DNA from: Hydractinia symbiolongicarpus
Lineage: Eukaryota > Cnidaria > Hydrozoa > Anthoathecata > Hydractiniidae
Direction of reading: 5' to 3'
Assembly (NCBI RefSeq): GCF_029227915.1
Contig: NC_079884.1
Coordinates: 31,374,001 to 31,438,000 of the forward strand
Length of the DNA stretch: 64,000 nt
The number at the start of each line of letters is the position of its first letter. Within the stretch, counting starts at the first letter, position 1. This document shows, one piece after another, positions 1 through 12,213 of this stretch. The position numbers and the translations under genes are program-made. The notes under the pieces were generated by a model. It was not told the DNA's origin and did no database searches. It saw nothing but the letters and a program-made list of their open reading frames with translations.

Positions 1-198
1 AATGTTTTCATTTTTGATAAGACGCTTAATGAAAGTGGTTTAATCGCCAGCAAACAAAAACCCGCGATTTCCCGTAAATCCTGGGCTTGGCCCGTATAGT
101 CGAATGTATACAAAGAAAGTACCCTGTGAGTAAACTCATTTCCAAAACGATTTTTTAAATTATCTTTTCACCACTAAAACGCATGAGACTTGTAGTTT

Positions 199-220
199 TC
201 AAAAATGTTTTCATTTTTGA
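199..220 (+). other. Inverted repeat inside the satellite monomer (example copy)
   Basis: Arms TCAAAAATG (199-207) and CATTTTTGA (212-220) are perfect reverse complements around a TTTT loop (208-211). The same 22-bp element recurs in most class A and B1 monomers. In B2 monomers TTTTCAAAAATG becomes TTTTTAAAAATG, leaving a 7-bp stem. Some copies (TTCAGAAATG) carry one mismatch. It lies between two direct ATGAGAC boxes at 183 and 220. A hairpin or dyad-symmetric protein site is inference. Confidence 0.85.
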
Positions 221-263
221 TGAGACGCTTAATGAAAGTGGTTTAATCGCCGGCAAACGAAAA

Positions 264-297
264 CCCGCGATTTCCCGTAAAACCCGGGCTTGGCCCG
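264..297 (+). other. Phased CCCG boxes inside the monomer (example copy)
   Basis: CCCG begins at 264, 274, 283 and 294, spacings of 10, 9 and 11 bp, about one helical turn each. In class A the last two form CGGGC-TTG-GCCCG (285-297), a 5-bp inverted repeat with a 3-nt loop. Class B replaces GGGCTTGG by GGACTCGG, which breaks that inverted repeat but keeps the CCCG spacing. Function unknown. Confidence 0.75.
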
Positions 298-899
298 TAT
301 AGTCGAATGTATACAAAGAAAGTACCCTGTGAGTAAACTCATTTCCAAAACGATTTTTTAAATTATCTTTTCACCACTAAAACGCATAAGACTTGTAGTT
401 CTCAAAAATGTTTTCATTTTTGATGAGACGCTTAATGAAAGTGGTTTAATCGCCCTTAAACGAAAATCCGCGATTTCCCGTAAATCCCGGACTCGGCCCG
501 TATAGGCCAACGTATACAAAAAAAGTACCCAGGGAGTAAACTCATTTCCCCAACGATTTTTTAAATTATTTTTTCACCACTAAAACGCATGAGACTTGTA
601 GTTTTCAAAAATGTTTTCATTTTTGGTGAGACGCCTAATGAAAGAGGTTTAATCGCCGGCAAACGAAATCCCGCGATTTCCCGTAAATCCCGGGCTTGGC
701 CCGTATAGTCGAATGTATACAAAGAAAGTACCCAGGGAGTAAACTCATTTCCCGAACGATTTTTTAATTTTTTTTTTCACCACTAAAACGCATGAGACTT
801 CTAGTTTTCAAAAATGTTTTCATTTTTGATGAGACGGTTAATGAAAGAAGTTTAATCGCCGGCAAACGAAAACCCGCGATTTCCCGTAAATCCCGGGCT

Positions 900-2355
900 T
901 GGCCCGTATAGTCGAATATATACAAAGAAAGTACCCAGGGAGTAAACTCATTTCCAGAACGATTTTTTAAATTATTTTTTCACCACTAAAGCCCATGAGA
1001 CTTGTAGTTTTTAAAAATGTTTTCATTTTTGATGAGACGCTGAATAAAAGAAGTTTAATCGCCGGCAAACGAAAACCTGCGATTTCCCGTAAATCCCAGA
1101 CTCGGCCCGTATAGTCAAAAGTATACAAAGAAAGTACCCAGGGAGTAAACTCATTTCCCAAACGATTTTTTAAATTATTATTTCACCACTAAAGCCCATG
1201 AGACTTGTAGTTTTAAAAAATGTTTTCATTTTTGATGAGACGCTGAATAAAAGAAGTTTAATCGCCGGCAAACGAAAACCCGCGATTTCCCGTAAATCCC
1301 GGACTCGGCCCGTATAGTCAAAAGTATACAAAGAAAGTACCCAGTGAGTAAACTCATTTCCCGAATGAATTTTTAAATTATATTTGCACCACTAAAACGC
1401 ATGAGACTTGTAGTTTTCAGAAATGTTTTCATTTTTGATGAGACGCTTAATGAAAGTGGTTTAATCGCCGGCAAACGAAAACCCGCGATTTCCCGTAAAT
1501 CCCGGGCTTGCCCCGTATAGTCGAATGTATACAAAGAAAGTACCCTGTGAGTAAACTCATTTCCAAAACGATTTTTTAAATTATTATTTCACCACTAAAG
1601 CCCATGAGACTTGTAGTTTTAAAAAATGTTTTCATTTTTGATGAGACGCTGAATAGAAGAAGTTTAATCGCCGGCAAACGAAAACCCGCGATTTCCCGTA
1701 AATCCCGGACTCGGCCCGTATAGTCAAAAGTATACAAAGAAAGTATCCAGTGAGTAAACTCATTTCCCGAACGAATTTTTAAATTATTTTTGCACCACTA
1801 AAACGCATGAGACTTGTAGTTTTCAAAAATGTTTTCATTTTTGATGAGACGCTGAATAAAAGAAGTTTAATCACCGGCAAACGAAAACCTGCGATTTCCC
1901 GCAAATCCCGGACTCGGCCCGTATAGTCAAAAGTATACAAAGAAAGTACCCAGGGTGTAAACTCATTTCCCGAACGATTTTTGAAATTATTATTTCACCA
2001 CTAAAGCCCATGAGACTTGTAGTATTTAAAAATATTTTCATTTTTGATGAGACGCTAAATAAAAGAAGTTTAATCGCCGGCAAACGAAAACCCGCGACTT
2101 CCCGTAAATCCCGGACTCGGCCCGTATAGTCAAAAGTATACAAAGAGAGTACCCAGGGAGTAAACTCATTTCCCGAACGACTTTTTAAATTATTTTTTCA
2201 CCACTAAAACTCATGAGACTTGCAGTTTTAAAAAATGTTTTCATTTTTGATGAGACGCTTAATAAAAGAGGTTTAATCGCCGGCAAACGAAATCCCGGGA
2301 TTTCCCGTAAATCCCCGGCTTGGCCCGCATAGTTGAATGTATACAAAGAAAGTAC
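900..2355 (+). repeat. Higher-order repeat block, copy 1 (second copy 10438-11893)
   Basis: About seven monomers that recur at a constant offset of about 9538 bp (47 monomers). Both copies hold the same series of variants, including ATCACCGGC and GAATATATAC. The match ends near 2355 / 11893, where one copy reads CCCAGGGAG and the other CCCTGTGAG. The limits are judged by eye. Confidence 0.75.
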
Positions 2356-2399
2356 CCAGGGAGTAAACTCATTTCCCGAACGATTTTTAAAATTTTTTT

Positions 2400-3260
2400 T
2401 TCACCATTAAAACGCATGAGACTTGTAGTTTTCAAAAATATTTTCATTTTTGATGAGACGCTTAATGAAAGAGGTTTAATCGCCGGCAAACGAAAACCTG
2501 CGATTTCCCGTGAATCCCGGGCTTGGCCCGTATAGTCGAATGTATATAAAGAAAGTACCCTGTGAGTAAACTCATTTCCAGAATGATTTTTTAAATTATT
2601 TTTTCACCACTAAAGCCCATGAGACTTGTAGTATTTAAAAATATTTTCATTTTTGATGAGACGCTGAATAAAAGAAGTTTAATCGCCGGCAAACGAAAAC
2701 CCGCGACTTCCCGTAAATCCCGGACTCGGCCCGTATAGTCAAAAGTATACAAAGAAAGTACCCAGGGAGTAAACTCATTTCCCGAACGACTTTTTAAATT
2801 ATTTTTTCACCACTAAAACTCATGAGACTTGCAGTTTTAAAAAATGTTTTCATTTTTGATGAGACGCTTAATAAAAGAGGTTTAATCGCCGGCAAACGAA
2901 ATCCCGGGATTTCCTGTAAATCCCCGGCTTGGCCCGCATAGTTGAATGTATACAAAGAAAGTACCCAGGGAGTAAACTCATTTCCCGAACGATTTTTTAA
3001 ATTTTTTTTTCACCATTAAAACGCATAAGACTTGTAGTTTTCAAAAATATTTTCATTTTTGATGAGACGCTTAATGAAAGAGGTTTAATCGCCAGCAAAC
3101 GAAAACCTGCGATTTCCCGTGAATCCCGGGCTTGGCCCGTATAGTCGAATGTATATAAAGAAAGTACCCTGTGAGTAAACTCATTTCCAGAATGATTTTT
3201 TAAATTATTTTTTCACCACTAAAACGCATAAGACTTGTAGTTTTCAAAAATGTTTTCATT
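2400..3260 (+). repeat. Higher-order repeat block, copy 1 (second copy about 6662-7520)
   Basis: About four monomers recur at an offset of about 4262 bp (21 monomers). They share AAAATATTTTC, CGACTTCCCG, CTTAATAAAAGAGG, CCCGGGATTTCC and CCCGTGAATCCCGG. It lies just upstream of the larger block at 3690-6450, so the repeats here are nested. Limits are approximate. Confidence 0.65.
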
Positions 3261-3689
3261 TTTGATGAGACGCTGAATAAAAGAAGTTTAATCGCCGGCA
3301 AACGAAAGCTGCGATTTCCCGCAAATCCCGAACTCGGCCCGTATAGTCAAAAGTATACAAAGAAAGTACCCAGGGTGTAAACTCATTTCCCGAACGATTT
3401 TTGAAATTATTATTTCACCACTAAAGCCCATGACACTTGTAGTTTTCAAAAATATTTTCATTTCTGATGAGACGCTGAATAAAATAAGTTTCATCGCCGG
3501 CAAACGAAAACCTGCGATTTCCCGTGAATCCCGGGCTTGGCCCGTATAGTCGAATGTATATAAAGAAAGTACCCTGTGAGTAAACTCATTTCCAGAATGA
3601 TTTTTTAAATTATTTTTTCACCACTAAAACGCATAAGACTTGTAGTTTTCAAAAATGTTTTCATTTTTGATGAGACGCTGAATAAAAGA

Positions 3690-6450
3690 AGTTTAATCGC
3701 CGGCAAACGAAAGCTGCGATTTCCCGCAAATCCCGAACTCGGCCCGTATAGTCAAAAGTATACAAAGAAAGTACCCAGGGTGTAAACTCATTTCCCGAAC
3801 GATTTTTGAAATTATTATTTCACCACTAAAGCCCATGACACTTGTATTTTTTAAAAATGTTTTCATTTTTGATGAGACGCTGAATAAAAGAAGTTTAATC
3901 GCCGGCAAACGAAAACCCGCGATTTCCCGTAAATCCCGGACTCGGCCTGTATAGTCAAAAGTATACAAAGAAAGTACCCAGTGAGTAAACTCATTTCAAG
4001 AACGACTTTTTAAATTATTTTTTCACCACTAAAACGCATGAGACTTGTAGTTTTCAGAAATGTTTTCATTTTTGATGAGACGCTTAATGAAAGTGGTTTA
4101 ATCGCCGGCAAACGAAAACTTGCGATTTCCCGTAAAGCCCGGACTTGGCCCGTATAGTCAAATGTATACAAAGAAAGTACCCTGTGAGTAAACTCATTTC
4201 CGAAACGATTTTTTGAATTATCTTTTCACCACTAAAACGCATGAGACTTGCAGTTTTCAAAAATGTTTTCATTTTTGATGAGACGCTTAAAAAAAGAGGT
4301 TTAATCGCCGGCAAACGAAATCCCGCGATTTCCCGTAAATCCTCGGCTTGGCCCGCATAGTCGAATGTATACGAAGAAAGTACCCAGGGAGTAAACTCAT
4401 TTCCCGAACGATTTTTTAAATTTTTTTTTCACCACTAAAACGCATGAGACTTGTAGTTTTCAAAAATGTTTTCATTTTTGATGAGACGCTTAATGAAAGA
4501 GGTTTAATCGCCGGCAAACGAAAACCTGCGATTTCCCGTAAATCCCGGACTCGGCCCGTATAGTCAAAAGTATACAAAGAAAGCACCCAGGGAGTAAACT
4601 AATTTCCCAAACGATTTATTAAATTATTATTTCAGCACTAAAGCCCATGACACTTGTATTTTTTAAAAATGTTTTCATTTTTGATGAGACGCTGAATAAA
4701 AGAAGTTTAATCGCCGGCAAACGAAAACCCGCGATTTCCCGTAAATCCCGGACTCGGCCTGTATAGTCAAAAGTATACAAAGAAAGTACCCAGTGAGTAA
4801 ACTCATTTCAAGAACGAATTTTTAAATTATTTTTTCACCACTATAACGCATGAGACTTGTAGTTTTCAGAAATGTTTTCATTTTTGATGAGACGCTTAAT
4901 GAAAGTGGTTTAATCGCCGGCAAACGAAAACCCGCGATTTCCCGTAAATCCCGGGCTTGCCCCGTATAGTCGAATGTATACGAAGAAAGTACCCTGTGAG
5001 TAAACTCACTTCCAAAACGATTTTTTAAATTATCTTTTCACCACTAAAACGCTTGAGACTTGTAGTTTTAAAAAATGTTTTCATTTTTGATGAGACGCTG
5101 AATAAAAGAAGTTTAATCGCCGGCAAACGAAAACCCGCCATTTCCCGTAAACCCCGGACTCGGCCCGCATAGTCAAAAGTATACAAAGAAAGTACCCAGG
5201 GAGTAAACTGATTTTCCGAACGATTTTTTAAATTATTTTTTCACCACTAAAACGCATGAGACTTGTAGTTTTCAAAAATGTTTTCATTTTTGATGAGACG
5301 CTGAATAAAAGAAGTTTAATCGCCGGCAAACGAAAACCTGCGATTTCTCGTAAATCCCGGACTCGGCCCGTATAGTCAAAGGTATACAAAGAAAGTACCC
5401 AGGGTGTAAACTCATTTCCCGAACGATTTTTGAAATTATTATTTCACCACTAAAGCCCATGAGACTTGTAGTATTTAAAAATATTTTCATTTTTGATGAG
5501 ACGCTGAATAAAAGAAGTTTAATCGCCGGCAAACGAAAACCCGCGATTTCCCGTAAATTCCGGACTCGGCCCGTATAGTCAAAAGTATACAAAGAAAGTA
5601 CCCAGTGAGTAAACTCATTTCCCGAACGAATTTTTAAATTATTTTTTCACCACTAAAACGCATGAGACTTGTAGTTTTCAGAAATGTTTTCATTTTTGAT
5701 GAGACGCTTAATGAAAATGGTTTAATCGCCGGCAAACGAAAACCCGGGATTTCCCGTAAATCCCGGGCTTGCCCCGTATAGTCGAATGTATACAAAGAAT
5801 GTACCCTGTGAGTAAACTCACTTCCAAAACGATTTTTTAAATTATCTTTTCACCACTAAAACGCATGAGACTTGTAGTTTTCAAAAATGTTTTCATTTTT
5901 GATGAGACGCTGAATAAAAGAAGTTTAATCGCCGGCAAACGAAAACCTGCGATTTCCCGTAAATCCCGGACTCGGCCCGTATAGTCAAAAGTATACAAAG
6001 AAAGTACCCAGGGTGTAAACTCATTTCCCGAACGACTTTTGAAATTATTATTTCACCACTAAAGCCCATGAGACTTGTAGTATTTAAAAATATTTTCATT
6101 TTTGATGAGACGCTGAATAAAAGAAGTTTAATCGCCGGCAAACGAAAACCCGCGACTTCCCGTAAATCCCGGACTCGGCCCGTATAGTCAAAAGTATACA
6201 AAGAAAGTACCCTGTGAGTAAACTCATTTCCAAAACGATTTTTTAAATTATTTTTTCACCACTAAAACGCATGAGACTTGTAGTTTTCAAAAATGTTTTC
6301 ATTTTTGATGAGACGCTTAATGAAAGTGGTTTAATCGCCAGCAAACAAAAACCCGCGATTTCCCGTAGATCCTGGGCTTGGCCCGTATAGTCGAATATAT
6401 ACAAAGAAAGTACCCAGGGAGTAAACTCATTTCCAGAACGATTTTTTAAA
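3690..6450 (+). repeat. ~2.76-kb higher-order repeat block, copy 1
   Basis: About 13.5 monomers in fixed variant order, repeated at 7749-10509 (offset 4059, 20 monomers) and 12214-14734 (offset 4465 from copy 2, 22 monomers). Diagnostic shared variants are CGAAAGCTGCG, the run CTTAAAAAAAGAGG, TTTCAGCACTAAAG, CACTATAACGC, CGCTTGAGAC and GTACCCTGTGAG preceded by AAAGAATG. Copies differ by scattered single bases. Limits were set by eye. Confidence 0.8.
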
Positions 6451-7748
6451 TTATTTTTTCACCATTAAAACGCATGAGACTTGTAGTTTTCAAAAATATT
6501 TTCATTTTTGATGAGACGCTTAATGAAAGAGGTTTAATCGCCGGCAAACGAAAACCTGCGATTTCCCGTGAATCCCGGGCTTGGCCCGTATAGTCGAATG
6601 TATATAAAGAAAGTACCCTGTGAGTAAAGTCATTTCCAGAATGATTTTTTAAATTATTTTTTCACCATTAAAACGCATGAGACTTGCAGTTTTCAAAAAT
6701 ATTTTCATTTTTGATGAGACGCTTAATGAAAGAGGTTTAATCGCCGGCAAACGAAAACCTGCGATTTCCCGTGAATCCCGGGCTTGGCCCGTATAGTCGA
6801 ATGTATATAAAGAAAGTACCCTGTGAGTAAACTCATTTCCAGAATGATTTTTTAAATTATTTTTTCACCACTAAAGCCCATGAGACTTGTAGTATTTAAA
6901 AATATTTTCATTTTTGATGAAACGCTGAATAATAGAAGTTTAATCGCCGGCAAACGAAAACCCGCGACTTCCCGTAAATCCCGGACTCGGCCCGTATAGT
7001 CAAAAGTATACAAAGAAAGTACCCAGGGAGTAAACTCATTTCCCGAACGACTTTTTAAATTATTTTTTCACCACTAAAACTCATGAGACTTGCAGTTTTA
7101 AAAAATGTTTTCATTTTTGATGAGACGCTTAATAAAAGAGGTTTAATCGCCGGCAAACGAAATCCCGGGATTTCCCGTAAATCCCCGGCTTGGCCCGCAT
7201 AGTTGAATGTATACAAAGAAAGTACCCAGGGAGTAAACTCATTTCCCGAACGATTTTTTAAATTTTTTTTTCACCATTAAAACGCATGAGACTTGTAGTT
7301 TTCAAAAATATTTTCATTTTTGATGAGACGCTTAATGAAAGAGGTTTAATCGCCGGCAAACGAAAACCTGCGATTTCCCGTGAATCCCGGGCTTGGCCCG
7401 TATAGTCGAATGTATATAAAGAAAGTACCCTGTGAGTAAACTCATTTCCAGAATGATTTTTTAAATTATTTTTTCACCACTAAAACGCATAAGACTTGTA
7501 GTTTTCAAAAATGTTTTCATTTCTGATGAGACGCTGAATAAAATAAGTTTCATCGCCGGCAAACGAAAACCCGCGATTTCCCGTAAACCCCGGACTCGGC
7601 CCGCATAGTCAAAAGTATACAAAGAAAGTACCCAGGGAGTAAACTGATTTCCCGAACGATTTTTAAAATTATTTTTTCACCACTAAAACGCATGAGACTT
7701 GTAGTTTTCAAAAATGTTTTCATTTTTGATGAGACGCTGAATAAAAGA

Positions 7749-10509
7749 AGTTTAATCGCCGGCAAACGAAAGCTGCGATTTCCCGCAAATCCCGAACTCG
7801 GCCCGTATAGTCAAAAGTATACAAAGAAAGTACCCAGGGTGTAAACTCATTTCCCGAACGATTTTTGAAATTATTATTTCACCACTAAAGCCCATGAGAC
7901 TTGTAGTATTTAAAAATATTTTCATTTTTGATGAGACGCTGAATAAAAGAAGTTTAATCGCCGGCAAACGAAAACCCGCGACTTCCCGTAAATCCCGGAC
8001 TCGGCCCGTATAGTCAAAAGTATACAAAGAAAGTACCCAGGGAGTAAACTCATTTCCCGAACGACTTTTTAAATTATTTTTTCACCACTAAAACGCATGA
8101 GACTTGTAGTTTTCAGAAATGTTTTCATTTTTGATGAGACGCTTAATGAAAGTGGTTTAATCGCCGGCAAACGAAAACTCGCGATTTCCCGTAAATCCCG
8201 GACTTGGCCCGTATAGTCAAATGTATACAAAGAAAGTACCCTGTGAGTAAACTCATTTCCGAAACGATTTTTTGAATTATCTTTTCACCACTAAAACGCA
8301 TGAGACTTGCAGTTTTCAAAAATGTTTTCATTTTTGATTAGACGCTTAAAAAAAGAGGTTTAATCGCCGGCAAACGAAATCCCGCGATTTCCCGTAAATC
8401 CCCGGCTTGGCCCGCATAGTCGAATGTATACGAAGAAATTACCCAGGGAGTAAACTCATTTCCCGAACGATTTTTTAAATTTTTTTTTCACCACTAAAAC
8501 GCATGAGACTTGTAGTTTTCAAAAATGTTTTCATTTTTAATGAGACGCTTAATGAAAGAGGTTTAATCGCCGGCAAACGAAAACCTGCGATTTCCCGTAA
8601 ATCCCGGACTCGGCCCGTATAGTCAAAAGTATACAAAGAAAGTACCCAGGGAGTAAACTAATTTCCCAAACGATTTATTAAATTATTATTTCAGCACTAA
8701 AGCCCATGACACTTGTATTTTTTAAAAATGTTTTCATTTTTGATGAGACGCTGAATAAAAGAAGTTTAATCGCCGGCAAACGAAAACCCGCGATTTCCCG
8801 TAAATCCCGGACTCGGCCTGTATAGTCAAAAGTATACAAAGAAAGTACCCAGTGAGTAAACTCATTTCAAGAACGAATTTTTAAATTATTTTTTCACCAC
8901 TATAACGCATGAGACTTGTAGTTTTCAGAAATGTTTTCATTTTTGATGAGACGCTTAATGAAAGTGGTTTAATCGCCGGCAAACGAAAACCCGCGATTTC
9001 CCGTAAATCCCGGGCTTGCCCCGTATAGTCGAATGTATACGAAGAAAGTACCCTGTGAGTAAACTCACTTCCAAAACGATTTTTTAAATTATCTTTTCAC
9101 CACTAAAACGCTTGAGACTTGTAGTTTTAAAAAATGTTTTCATTTTTGATGAGACGCTGAATAAAAGAAGTTTAATCGCCGGCAAACGAAAACCCGCCAT
9201 TTCCCGTAAACCCCGGACTCGGCCCGCATAGTCAAAAGTATACAAAGAAAGTACCCAGGGAGTAAACTGATTTTCCGAACGATTTTTTAAATTATTTTTT
9301 CACCACTAAAACGCATGAGACTTGTAGTTTTCAAAAATGTTTTCATTTTTGATGAGACGCTGAATAAAAGAAGTTTAATCGCCGGCAAACGAAAACCTGC
9401 GATTTCCCGTAAATCCCGGACTCGGCCCGTATAGTCAAAGGTATACAAAGAAAGTACCCAGGGTGTAAACTCATTTCCCGAACGATTTTTGAAATTATTA
9501 TTTCACCACTAAAGCCCATGAGACTTGTAGTATTTAAAAATATTTTCATTTTTGATGAGACGCTGAATAAAAGAAGTTTAATCGCCGGCAAACGAAAACC
9601 CGCGATTTCCCGTAAATTCCGGACTCGGCCCGTATAGTCAAAAGTATACAAAGAAAGTACCCAGTGAGTAAACTCATTTCCCGAACGAATTTTTAAATTA
9701 TTTTTTTACCACTAAAACGCATGAGACTTGTAGTTTTCAGAAATGTTTTCATTTTTGATGAGACGCTTAATGAAAATGGTTTAATCGCCGGCAAACGAAA
9801 ACCCGGGATTTCCCGTAAATCCCCGGCTTGCCCCGTATAGTCGAATGTATACAAAGAATGTACCCTGTGAGTAAACTCACTTCCAAAACGATTTTTTAAA
9901 TTATCTTTTCACCACTAAAACGCATGAGACTTGTAGTTTTCAAAAATGTTTTCATTTTTGATGAGACGCTGAATAAAAGAAGTTTAATCGCCGGCAAACG
10001 AAAACCTGCGATTTCCCGTAAATCCCGGACTCGGCCCGTATAGTCAAAAGTATACAAAGAAAGTACCCAGGGTGTAAACTCATTTCCCGAACGACTTTTG
10101 AAATTATTATTTCACCACTAAAGCCCATGAGACTTGTAGTATTTAAAAATATTTTCATTTTTGATGAGACGCTGAATAAAAGAAGTTTAATCGCCGGCAA
10201 ACGAAAACCCGCGACTTCCCGTAAATCCCGGACTCGGCCCGTATAGTCAAAAGTATACAAAGAAAGTACCCTGTGAGTAAACTCATTTCCAAAACGATTT
10301 TTTAAATTATTTTTTCACCACTAAAACGCATGAGACTTGTAGTTTTCAAAAATGTTTTCATTTTTGATGAGACGCTTAATGAAAGTGGTTTAATCGCCAG
10401 CAAACAAAAACCCGCGATTTCCCGTAAATCCTAGGCTTGGCCCGTATAGTCGAATATATACAAAGAAAGTACCCAGGGAGTAAACTCATTTCCAGAACGA
10501 TTTTTTAAA
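7749..10509 (+). repeat. ~2.76-kb higher-order repeat block, copy 2
   Basis: Same monomer order as 3690-6450, offset 4059. It also matches copy 3 starting further upstream: about 7430-10269 aligns with 11895-14734 at offset 4465. So neighbouring copies share different flanks. That is the pattern expected from repeated unequal exchange with different end points. Confidence 0.8.
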
Positions 10510-12213
10510 TTATTATTTCACCACTAAACCCCATGAGACTTGTAGTTTTAAAAAATGTTTTCATTTTTGATGAGACGCTGAATAAAAGAAGTTTAATCGC
10601 CGGCAAACGAAAACCTGCGATTTTCCGTAAATCCCAGACTCGGCCCGTATAGTCAAAAGTATACAAAGAAAGTACCCAGGGAGTAAACTCATTTCCCAAA
10701 CGATTTTTTAAATTATTATTTCACCACTAAAGCCCATGAGACTTGTAGTTTTAAAAAATGTTTTCATTTTTGATGAGACGCTGAATAAAAGAAGTTTAAT
10801 CGCCGGCAAACGAAAACCCGCGATTTCCCGTAAATCCCGGACTCGGCCCGTATAGTCAAAAGTATACAAAGAAAGTACCCAGTGGGTAAACTCATTTCCC
10901 GAACGAATTTTTAAATTATATTTGCACCACTAAAACGCATGAGACTTGTAGTTTTCAGAAATGTTTTCATTTTTGATGAGACGCTTAATGAAAGTGGTTT
11001 AATCGCCGGCAAACGAAAACCCGCGATTTCCCGTAAATCCCGGGCTTGCCCCGTATAGTCGAATGTATACAAAGAAAGTACCCTGTGAGTAAACTCATTT
11101 CCAAAACGATTTTTTAAATTATTATTTCACCACTAAAGCCCATGAGACTTGTAGTTTTAAAAAATGTTTTCATTTTTGATGAGACGCTGAATAAAAGAAG
11201 TTTAATCGCCGGCAAACGAAAACCCGCGATTTCCCGTAAATCCCGGACTCGGCCCGTATAGTCAAAAGTATACAAAGAAAGTACCCAGTGAGTAAACTCA
11301 TTTCCCGAACGAATTTTTAAATTATTTTTGCACCACTAAAACGCATGAGACTTGTAGTTTTCAAAAATGTTTTCATTTTTGATGAGACGCTGAATAAAAG
11401 AAGTTTAATCACCGGCAAACGAAAACCTGCGATTTCCCGCAAATCCCGGACTCGGCCCGTATAGTCAAAAGTATACAAAGAAAGTACCCAGGGTGTAAAC
11501 TCATTTCCCGAACGATTTTTGAAATTATTATTTCACCACTAAAGCCCATGAGACTTGTAGTATTTAAAAATATTTTCATTTTTGATGAGACGCTGAATAA
11601 AAGAAGTTTAATCGCCGGCAAACGAAAACCCGCGACTTCCCGTAAATCCCGGACTCGGCCCGTATAGTCAAAAGTATACAAAGAAAGTACCCAGGGAGTA
11701 AACTCATTTCCCGAACAACTTTTTAAATTATTTTTTCACCACTAAAACTCATGAGACTTGCAGTTTTAAAAAATGTTTTCATTTTTGATGAGACGCTTAA
11801 TAAAAGAGGTTTAATCGCCGGCAAACGAAATCCCGGGATTTCCCGTAAATCCCCGGCTTGGCCCGCATAGTTGAATGTATACAAAGAAAGTACCCTGTGA
11901 GTAAACTCATTTCCAGAATGATTTTTTAAATTATTTTTTCACCACTAAAACGCATAAGACTTGTAGTTTTCAAAAATGTTTTCATTTCTGATGAGACGCT
12001 GAATAAAATAAGTTTAATCGCCGGCAAACGAAAACCCGCGATTTCCCGTTAACCCCGGACTCGGCCCGCATAGTCAAAAGTATACAAAGAAAGTACCCAG
12101 GGAGTAAACTGATTTCCCGAACGATTTTTAAAATTATTTTTTCACCACTAAAACGCATGAGACTGGTAGTTTTCAAAAATGTTTTCATTTTTGATGAGAC
12201 GCTGAATAAAAGA

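Larger units (their letters stand above)
183..385 (+). repeat. Reference 203-bp monomer (class A example)
   Basis: One monomer taken from ATGAGAC to the base before the next equivalent box. In order it holds ATGAGAC (183-189), an inverted repeat (199-220), a second ATGAGAC (220-226), class-A bases CTTAATGAAAG, the hexamer GCCGGC, four CCCG boxes (264, 274, 283, 294), the palindrome GTATAC, then T- and A-rich DNA ending in the CACCACTAAAACGC segment. GCCGGC and GTATAC each occur about once per monomer through most of the array, so the matching restriction enzymes should give a ~203-bp ladder. Start of the unit is arbitrary. Confidence 0.9.

Noticed and set aside
290-310. CENP-B box in the monomer
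   Set aside because: On the minus strand class A monomers have TTCG-ACTATA-CGGG, but the spacer is 6 bases rather than the 7 of the CENP-B core and the internal A is not in place. Class B monomers lack the TTCG. I do not call it a CENP-B box.
7520-7570. Hammerhead ribozyme (CTGATGAG in some monomers, GAAA nearby in others)
   Set aside because: Most monomers have TTGATGAG, which lacks the required C. The intervening GACGCTTAAT or GACGCTGAAT cannot form stem II, and GAAA is missing in class B. No CTGANGA core was noticed on the other strand.
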